DNA of 12,394 bases from Bacillota bacterium (GTDB taxonomy: Bacteria > Bacillota > UBA4882 > UBA8346), in assembly GCA_003501335.1 (NCBI GenBank), contig DNPQ01000328.1, positions 1-12,394 on the forward strand, written 5' to 3'. A model generated the notes under the pieces. The model was not told the origin of the DNA. It searched no databases and saw only the letters and a program-made list of their open reading frames with translations. Both the position numbers and the translations under genes were made by a program. Shown here in pieces: positions 7,370-12,394 of the stretch. Positions within the stretch are counted from its first letter, which is position 1. Every line of letters begins with the position of its first letter.

Positions 7370-8983
7370 ATGGAATGGCATGATTTTTCTCGGGAAAATT
7401 TAGAAGCAGCCGTTACACCAGAAGTCTACCGACGAGGAATAGAGTATTTTTGGCAGGGGCACCTGGTAAGAACTTGCAAAATTGATAATATTATTTCGGG
7501 CGCTATAACCGGAACTGGAGGTGATTATAAAGTTCGCTTATGGTTTGAAGGGCCAGAAATAAAGGGTGATTGCAGTTGCCCTTATCCCAACTTTTGTAAA
7601 CACATGGTTGCTTTAGGAATTGCCTGGCTGGAAGAGAATACTGTTTTTATTGATTTACAGTCCTATTTAGCGTCAATTTTAAAAAGCCCCGTTCTTCGAA
7701 CTAATATTCTTCTTGATTTAATTCACAAAGACCCTATTAATTTCTTGGAACTTTTTCCGGATTTAGTTGAAAACAAAGATTTTTTAAGCGCCCGGGGCAT
7801 TATCAACTTAATTCGAAATACATTTTCATTACCCCAATTTACCTTAGCTTATGCTGAGGAACTGTGGGAGAAAATTGGACGAATTGAACAATTGATTCAT
7901 CATAAAATTCAGGAAAATGATCCTGCGGCGATGGAACTTTTGGTAGAACTCCTGTCTGGGTTCGAAAAAACTTTTGAGTCTGATCGTAATGAAACGTTGA
8001 TAAAACTATGGAAAGATGAAATTCTTGCATTGGGTTCATATTTAAATACTTGGTCTTGTTCCACGATTCACCCCCTTTTAGATAAATTATGGTCCCTTTA
8101 TTTGAATCCGAGTTTATGGGAATTAGCTCCTGAATTGAGGACATCGTTATGGAATCTTCATGGCTACGAACCGGATTTTTTATGTCGCTCTATTGATGAT
8201 AGCCTTCATGACGAAACGCCATTGTTAATACTGGTTTCTTTATATACCTTATTAGTCGAAGCTCCTTTTGCAGCTTCTTGGCTTTCAAATTGTCTGGAGC
8301 AAGTAACTGCAAGCTTAAGTGAAAAAGCTGATGGCAGCCTATGGTTGATTGATCGGTTGATTGAAACCGATCTTGTGCAGGCCTACAAACTGGCCAAGAA
8401 AAATCTACACCGTTTTCCAGAGGCACAATTGAGCTTTCGGGAGCGGTTAATTATAATTCATCAGCAACGCTCGGAATTTAAACAAGCTGCTGCGTTTAGT
8501 TTTATCCAGTTTCGCGAAAATCCGAATTTTGAGGAATATTCTCGCCTAAGGCAACTTTTAACAAACGCACCCCAAGATTGGGAGCTCTACAGCAAAAAAA
8601 TCCGAGAACTATTAAGAGAATCATCAGATAAATTACTCACTTTACAAATTATTATCGCTGAAGGTGATTATCAAGGGATTAGTGACAACTTAACAGAGAT
8701 TTTGAGAGACGAAGAATTATTGGGGTTAGCTGCCCGGATTTTAGCCAGACGGGTCCAAAAGAATTTTATTGGGCTTTATCCTCACTTTATTAAAGAATTA
8801 TTGAGACGGCAAAGCCCGCAAGATTGGAAGATTGCTTCAGAGTTAATGGTTACATTTAAACGTTATTGCTTATATCAAGATACGGAAAAAGAACAATGGG
8901 TGCAATTGCAGCAAGAGTTACAGCAAATTTATAGTGATAATGCCGGATTTTTAAAAAAGTTCGGTACTATATTGGGAGAATAA
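7370..8983 (+). CDS. SWIM zinc-finger protein of unknown function
   Basis: A 537-residue protein with a SWIM zinc finger near its N-terminus: Cys68-x-Cys70, Cys76-x-His78, within GDCSCPYPNFCKHMVALG. The region before it (1-65) is the usual SWIM lead-in: FSREN, a VYRRGIEYFWQGHL segment, then a beta stretch. SWIM fingers bind DNA or proteins and often accompany SNF2-type helicases or MoxR-linked systems. No helicase is fused or adjacent here. The remaining 450 residues are predicted by eye to be mostly alpha-helical, leucine-rich and repeat-like, with no enzyme motif I recognise and no membrane segment. The start ATG follows AAAGGA (7355-7360) by nine bases. It stands alone between the DnaA-box cluster and the thrS leader. 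The domain assignment is firm; the role is unknown. Confidence 0.85.
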   Translation: MEWHDFSRENLEAAVTPEVYRRGIEYFWQGHLVRTCKIDNIISGAITGTGGDYKVRLWFEGPEIKGDCSCPYPNFCKHMVALGIAWLEENTVFIDLQSYLASILKSPVLRTNILLDLIHKDPINFLELFPDLVENKDFLSARGIINLIRNTFSLPQFTLAYAEELWEKIGRIEQLIHHKIQENDPAAMELLVELLSGFEKTFESDRNETLIKLWKDEILALGSYLNTWSCSTIHPLLDKLWSLYLNPSLWELAPELRTSLWNLHGYEPDFLCRSIDDSLHDETPLLILVSLYTLLVEAPFAASWLSNCLEQVTASLSEKADGSLWLIDRLIETDLVQAYKLAKKNLHRFPEAQLSFRERLIIIHQQRSEFKQAAAFSFIQFRENPNFEEYSRLRQLLTNAPQDWELYSKKIRELLRESSDKLLTLQIIIAEGDYQGISDNLTEILRDEELLGLAARILARRVQKNFIGLYPHFIKELLRRQSPQDWKIASELMVTFKRYCLYQDTEKEQWVQLQQELQQIYSDNAGFLKKFGTILGE

Positions 8984-8987
8984 AATT

Positions 8988-9012
8988 GGGACTGTTGGAC
9001 GTAAGTCCCTTT
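8988..9012 (+). terminator. Possible weak terminator after the SWIM gene
   Basis: GGGACT (8988-8993) pairs with AGTCCC (9004-9009) five bases past the stop codon, followed by TTT and then a broken T-run. A competing GGAC-GTAA-GTCC hairpin lies inside it. The tail is poor, so termination is tentative. Confidence 0.35.
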
Positions 9013-9026
9013 GGCTTTTAACATGA

Positions 9027-9161
9027 ATCCGGCAAGTAACTTTCAAAGTCGCTTAAATTGAGAGCTTGCCGATATTCTGTAACCAACAAAGTTGGTTCGA
9101 AAACCCGATCCGGCCAATTTTTATGGGTCATAGCATAAAAATTGTAATGTACTTGCCGGAT
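9027..9161. repeat. 135-bp element with 12-bp perfect terminal inverted repeats, cloverleaf-like
   Basis: ATCCGGCAAGTA (9027-9038) is the exact reverse complement of TACTTGCCGGAT (9150-9161). Between these ends lie three smaller palindromes: 9039-9042 with 9046-9049, AACCAAC-AAA-GTTGGTT (9081-9097), and CAATTTTTATG with CATAAAAATTG (9115-9125 and 9134-9144, 11 perfect pairs). The whole can fold as a closed stem with three arms. In an alternative fold, GATCCGGC (9107-9114) pairs with GCCGGATC (9155-9162) around the third arm, and 9027-9036 pairs with 9065-9073. No coding potential and no clear target duplication are seen. It could be a MITE-like or REP-like dispersed repeat, or a structured RNA. 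Confidence 0.55.
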
Positions 9162-9198
9162 CAAGGTTTAATTTATTAAAATCTCTGCTTTAAAAGCA

Positions 9199-9227
9199 TT
9201 GACTAGGAACATACATGGATCTATACT
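9199..9227 (+). promoter_or_regulatory. Sigma-A promoter of the thrS T-box leader
   Basis: TTGACT (9199-9204) and TATACT (9222-9227), each five of six matches to consensus, are spaced by exactly 17 nt. Transcription would start near 9234, just ahead of the T-box leader, which is the expected place. Confidence 0.75.
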
Positions 9228-9233
9228 ATTAGT

Positions 9234-9547
9234 AACTAAATTATTAAATGTATCTTGCGGATGAAAAGGAAAAAGCCATCAATAAGTTTTCAGAGAGGGA
9301 AGTTCATTTACATGGAGTTCGTGTAAATGTAGGCTGCGAACTTCCTGACTTTAGTGGTTAGACCACCTTGGACGCTCCGGTGAAGGGTAGCATAATGATC
9401 GTATGTTAGCATAAACCGGCGTTGACTTCGTTACAGTTGATCAAAAAAGTGGGCTAGTTTCTTTAATTTTTACTCAATGAAGGAACTTTCCAACAAGGGT
9501 GGAACCGCGGTTAACCCCGTCCCTTTTTTAAGGGATGGGGTATTTTA
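9234..9547 (+). promoter_or_regulatory. Threonine T-box leader of thrS
   Basis: The conserved T-box sequence AAGGGTGGAACCGCGG lies at 9495-9510, directly before a terminator, as in tRNA-sensing leaders of aminoacyl-tRNA synthetase genes. Stem I is visible: AGAGAG at 9292-9297, a helix pairing 9298-9305 with 9338-9345, an extra hairpin 9306-9312 with 9322-9328, and GGCTGCGA at 9332-9339. On the 3' side, TTAGACCACC places an ACC threonine codon at about 9362-9364 as specifier, matching the downstream gene. By the known mechanism, uncharged tRNA-Thr pairs with specifier and T-box bulge, stabilises the antiterminator and lets transcription enter thrS. The specifier position was aligned by eye and could be off by one triplet. 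Confidence 0.9.
9515..9547 (+). terminator. T-box-controlled intrinsic terminator
   Basis: An 11-pair stem joins 9515-9525 (CCCCGTCCCTT) to 9530-9540 (AAGGGATGGGG) over a TTTT loop, with one G-U pair, followed by TATTTTATT. Its 5' arm begins four bases after the T-box sequence, so antiterminator and terminator are mutually exclusive. Confidence 0.88.
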
Positions 9548-9836
9548 TTATTCAAAAATAGGTGGATGCCGATCCAAAAATTTTGCATGGCGACATAGAT
9601 CATCTAAAGGCTTGAGCGGATGACCACCTATGTTTCTAGAATAAAATGTCATGCATTAAAAAAACGGCAGAATGGTTTTAATGACAGCGGATTCTGTTCG
9701 GATTTCGTGGAAAGAGTACTTTATTGATGGAATGTGGATTTTTAAAGAGTAACGAGGTAGTTTATCTTTTCCGGCCGATCACATGCTGGCAGGTATCACG
9801 TACTCGTTGATATTATCATTGAAAGGGGAACAAAGC
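9548..9836 (+). other. Long spacer between T-box terminator and thrS
   Basis: This 289-nt stretch holds no gene I can support. ATAGGTGG (9558-9565) is perfectly complementary to CCACCTAT (9624-9631), closing a domain of about 74 nt, and CAGAAT (9668-9673) can pair with ATTCTG (9690-9695). Two tiny overlapping reading frames (9646-9681 and 9681-9752) lack ribosome binding sites. The distance from terminator to start codon is much longer than usual for T-box genes, so a second control element or internal promoter is possible but unproven. Confidence 0.4.
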
Positions 9837-11750
9837 ATGAAAATTATATTTCCAGATGGCAAATGCCGGGAATATCCAGACGATACTACGCCATATCAAG
9901 TAGCACAATCTATTAGCGAACGATTGGCAAAAGAAGTGATTGCCGCCAAAATAAACGGGGAGATAGTTGATATTCAGCATCCTTTGACCGGAGAAGTTAC
10001 GTTAAACTTAATTAAGTTAGCGGATCCGGAGGGGTTAGAGATTATTCGTCATTCGGCCTCCCATATCATGGCCCAGGCGGTCCAAAATTTATATCCGGGA
10101 GTTAAATTTGCGATCGGCCCGGCAATCGAAAATGGTTTTTATTATGATCTTGATCTGCCGGAACCTCTGAAGCCTGAGGATTTAGCAAAAATCGAAGCTG
10201 AGATGGGGAAGATCGTTAAAGAAGATCTGCCTTTTAAACGGACAGAAATTTCTAAAAAGCAGGCTTTGGAGTTTTTTCAAAAAAATGGAGCCAAGTATAA
10301 GCAGGAACTAGTTGAAGGATTGCAAGACGGGTCAATCTCTTTTTACCAGCAAGGAGACTTTATCGATCTTTGCCGGGGGCCTCATTTGCCCAGTACGGGA
10401 TGGTTGAAGGCCTTCAAACTGATGTCATTAGCCGGTGCTTATTGGAGGGGTGACTCCAACCGGGAAATGTTGCAACGAATCTACGGAACGGCTTTTCCAA
10501 CCAAAAGCACTTTGGATGAATATTTAATCCGGATTGAAGAAGCCAAAAAGAGAGATCACCGGAAATTAGGCAAGGAACTGGATCTATTTGATATTATGGA
10601 TGAAGGTCCCGGGTTTCCGTTTTTCATGCCCAAAGGGATGATTTTACGCAATATATTGGAGGATTTTTGGCGCGCTGAGCATAAAAAAAGAGGTTATCAG
10701 GAAATTAAAACTCCAATCATTTTAAGTGAGGAGTTATGGCACCGTTCAGGACACTGGGATCATTATAAAGAGAACATGTATTTTACAAAGATTGATGAAG
10801 GGAATTACGCTATTAAGCCAATGAATTGTCCGGGCGGGATGCTTGCCTATAAGCGTAAATTGCATTCTTATAGAGATTTACCGGAACGATTGGCTGAATT
10901 AGGCTTGGTTCACCGCCATGAATTATCCGGTGCGTTACACGGTTTAATGCGGGTTCGCTGTTTTACCCAGGATGACGCTCATATATTTATGACTCCTGAA
11001 CAGATAAAGGATGAAGTCTTGGGCGTTATTGATTTGATTGATGATTTTTACAAAGTATTTGGTTTCAAGTATCATGTTGAACTTTCCACGCGACCGGAAA
11101 ATTCTATGGGTTCAGATGAGCAATGGGAACTGGCTACGGAGTCTCTCCGAGACGCCTTAAATACCAAAAAAATGCAATATAAAGTCAATGAAGGTGATGG
11201 CGCGTTTTACGGACCGAAAATTGATTTTCATTTAGAAGACTCAATTGGGCGGACCTGGCAATGTGGGACTATTCAATTGGATTTTCAAATGCCTGAAAAA
11301 TTTGAATTGACCTATATTGGTGCTGATGGTGAAAAGCATCGTCCTGTAATGATTCACCGAGTAGTCTTTGGCAGTATTGAGAGGTTTATCGCAATTTTAA
11401 CGGAACATTATGCCGGGGCCTTTCCAACTTGGCTTGCTCCGGTTCAAGCGAGAATACTGGCCATCGGTGAAGGTCAGCATCAATATGTGTTGGATGTTCA
11501 AAAACAATTAGAACAGAAAAACATTCGTACCGAAGTGGATCTTAAAAATGAGAAAATTGGGTATCGAATTCGTGAAGCACAGCTGCAGAAAATACCATAC
11601 ATGTTAGTCGTTGGAGAACGTGAAGTCCAAGAAGGGACAGTGGCAGTGCGAGCACGAAAAGAAGGAGATCTCGGCGCTCAACCCCTCGAAAAAGTTATTG
11701 AAAGAATTTTAGCTCAAATTAATGAACGAAGTGATACCTTTCAAAAGTAA
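9837..11750 (+). CDS. thrS: Threonyl-tRNA synthetase
   Basis: This class II synthetase charges tRNA-Thr with threonine and edits mischarged Ser-tRNA-Thr. The 637 residues match the bacterial length. Domains in order: TGS (1-62); editing domain with HSASH (His72, His76) and CRGPH (Cys179, His183); catalytic core from about 240 with zinc ligands Cys331 (in MNCPGG), His382 (DDAHIF) and His507 (MIHRVV); motif 2 RHELSGALHGLMRVRCF (360-376); motif 3 GSIERFIAIL (512-521); and the C-terminal anticodon-binding domain (about 535-637). No key residue is missing. The start is placed at ATG 9837 behind AAAGGGG (9822-9828), giving MKIIFPDGK; an in-frame ATG at 9783 would add 18 residues with no Shine-Dalgarno. 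Expression is controlled by the upstream Thr T-box. Confidence 0.98.
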   Translation: MKIIFPDGKCREYPDDTTPYQVAQSISERLAKEVIAAKINGEIVDIQHPLTGEVTLNLIKLADPEGLEIIRHSASHIMAQAVQNLYPGVKFAIGPAIENGFYYDLDLPEPLKPEDLAKIEAEMGKIVKEDLPFKRTEISKKQALEFFQKNGAKYKQELVEGLQDGSISFYQQGDFIDLCRGPHLPSTGWLKAFKLMSLAGAYWRGDSNREMLQRIYGTAFPTKSTLDEYLIRIEEAKKRDHRKLGKELDLFDIMDEGPGFPFFMPKGMILRNILEDFWRAEHKKRGYQEIKTPIILSEELWHRSGHWDHYKENMYFTKIDEGNYAIKPMNCPGGMLAYKRKLHSYRDLPERLAELGLVHRHELSGALHGLMRVRCFTQDDAHIFMTPEQIKDEVLGVIDLIDDFYKVFGFKYHVELSTRPENSMGSDEQWELATESLRDALNTKKMQYKVNEGDGAFYGPKIDFHLEDSIGRTWQCGTIQLDFQMPEKFELTYIGADGEKHRPVMIHRVVFGSIERFIAILTEHYAGAFPTWLAPVQARILAIGEGQHQYVLDVQKQLEQKNIRTEVDLKNEKIGYRIREAQLQKIPYMLVVGEREVQEGTVAVRARKEGDLGAQPLEKVIERILAQINERSDTFQK

Positions 11751-11796
11751 CATTGAATTGACATTGTCCTTGGCTAGGATTAACAGGATGTTTTCT

Positions 11797-11840
11797 AAAA
11801 TCTTTTAAATGCGTTTTCCAAATTTAAGTAAAGATTTTTT
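11797..11840 (+). terminator. Probable AT-rich terminator after thrS
   Basis: AAAATCTTT (11797-11805) is the perfect complement of AAAGATTTT (11830-11838). TAAAT/ATTTA (11806-11810 with 11822-11826) continues the stem past a three-base bulge, and the 3' arm runs on in a T-run to 11840. The position about 45 bp after the stop fits thrS termination; the low GC content of the stem makes it uncertain. Confidence 0.4.
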
Positions 11841-11900
11841 AATGTATAAACAATATTAGATAATTTGTAACAATTACCTGACAAAAACTTAAGAACTTCA

Positions 11901-11929
11901 TTGCGAAATCAGGTTTGCTGATCTATAAT
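11901..11929 (+). promoter_or_regulatory. Strong sigma-A promoter for the substrate-binding protein gene
   Basis: TTGCGA (11901-11906) and a perfect TATAAT (11924-11929) lie exactly 17 nt apart. Transcription would begin near 11936, about 68 nt before the start codon, giving a short leader. Confidence 0.75.
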
Positions 11930-11936
11930 TTTGATA

Positions 11937-11981
11937 ATAACAACTAAGGGGATAAAATACACTATTTGAAAAAGTTGTTAT
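11937..11981 (+). promoter_or_regulatory. 9-bp inverted repeat at the transcript start (possible operator or leader stem)
   Basis: ATAACAACT (11937-11945) is perfectly complementary to AGTTGTTAT (11973-11981), separated by 27 nt. The left arm sits where transcription should start and the right arm ends four bases before the Shine-Dalgarno AAAAGGAGGAGG (11985-11996). It could be an operator spanning +1 or a 5' mRNA stem. Chance in AT-rich DNA is not excluded. Confidence 0.35.
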
Positions 11982-12003
11982 GTAAAAAGGAGGAGGTTTG
12001 TTT

Positions 12004-12394
12004 ATGAGTAAGGGTAAAATTTTGACGGTGCTAGCGGTATTTGTAATGGTATCCGCCCTAGTGTCTGTTCAAGGAGCCGGCGGTACTATTAAATTAGGCA
12101 CTGTTCTACCGATTAGTGGACCTGTTTCGGCTTATGGTACTGAATCAAGAGACGCTATGTTGATGGCTGTTCAGGAAATCAATGCCAAGGGCGGCATACT
12201 TGGTAAAAAGGTTGAAATGTTGGTTGAGGACGATGAAAATAGTCCGGATAAGACGATGAACGCATTGAAAAAGCTGGTTGCCAGAGATAAAATTGTTGGG
12301 TTTGTCGGTGCTATGACCAGTAAGTGTTCTTTGGCTGTAACTAAGTATAGTCAAGCCAAAAAAATTGTTATGATTACTCCTACATCCACAAATG
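12004..12394 (+). CDS. Branched-chain-amino-acid-type ABC transporter substrate-binding protein (3' end outside window)
   Basis: The first 130 residues of a periplasmic binding protein of the LivJ/LivK type I fold, which delivers branched-chain amino acids or related ligands to a LivHMGF-type ABC importer. The mature start IKLGTVLPISGPVSAYG, the segment AVQEINAKGGILGKKVEMLVEDDENS, and VGFVGAMTSKCSLAV...ITPTSTN follow the family pattern closely. Residues 1-24 form a Sec signal peptide (MSKGK, then a hydrophobic run to about residue 22), with likely cleavage near VQG-AGG. There is no lipobox cysteine, unusual for a single-membrane Gram-positive cell. The start is certain from AAAAGGAGGAGG seven bases upstream. 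The gene has its own strong promoter and probably heads a transporter operon beyond the window. Ligand specificity cannot be judged from this fragment, so no symbol is given. Confidence 0.92.
   Translation, partial: MSKGKILTVLAVFVMVSALVSVQGAGGTIKLGTVLPISGPVSAYGTESRDAMLMAVQEINAKGGILGKKVEMLVEDDENSPDKTMNALKKLVARDKIVGFVGAMTSKCSLAVTKYSQAKKIVMITPTSTN

Noticed and set aside
9646..9752. Two tiny overlapping reading frames (11 and 23 residues) upstream of thrS
   Set aside because: No Shine-Dalgarno, no run of threonine codons as in an attenuator peptide, and no recognisable composition.
9783..9836. N-terminal extension of thrS from ATG 9783
   Set aside because: No ribosome binding site; ATG 9837 has one and gives the normal TGS-domain start and family length.

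Overview
The window looks like a piece of chromosome from a moderately AT-rich anaerobic member of the Bacillota (Clostridia-like in the broad sense). The reasons are strong Shine-Dalgarno sites, a threonine T-box leader in front of thrS, a PaaK-type aryl-acid CoA ligase paired with a small tandem-ACT protein, and every recognisable gene lying on the + strand. The substrate-binding protein at the right edge has a signal peptide without a lipobox cysteine, a weak hint of a cell with an outer membrane. No genus can be named from what is visible.

Layout from left to right: (1) paaK (162-1466) and a 143-residue tandem-ACT protein (1600-2031), a pair typical of aromatic 2-oxoacid and aryl-acetate metabolism. 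(2) A 458-nt gene-free stretch (2032-2489) with a plausible promoter and a long, hairpin-rich leader that matches no riboswitch class I recognise. It precedes two translationally coupled, divergent membrane proteins of the chemoreceptor type (2490-4247 and 4244-5959). (3) tsaD (6042-7049), the t6A tRNA-modification enzyme. (4) A 320-nt gap holding a cluster of DnaA-box-like sites and an AT-rich tract. (5) A SWIM zinc-finger protein of unknown function (7370-8983). (6) An 853-nt gap holding a weak terminator, a 135-bp inverted-repeat element that can fold as a cloverleaf, a near-consensus promoter, the Thr T-box leader with its terminator, and an unusually long spacer, followed by thrS (9837-11750). 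(7) A probable AT-rich terminator, a very good promoter, a 9-bp inverted repeat and the start of a branched-chain-amino-acid-type substrate-binding protein (12004 to the window end, cut off).

Functional links: PaaK plus ACT, the LIV-type binding protein and the threonine-regulated synthetase would fit an amino-acid-fermenting lifestyle, but this is inference from gene content. thrS is the one gene whose control can be read from the sequence: uncharged tRNA-Thr should stabilise the antiterminator. The least explained parts are the structured leader with its receptor pair, the DnaA-box cluster after tsaD and the cloverleaf repeat upstream of thrS.
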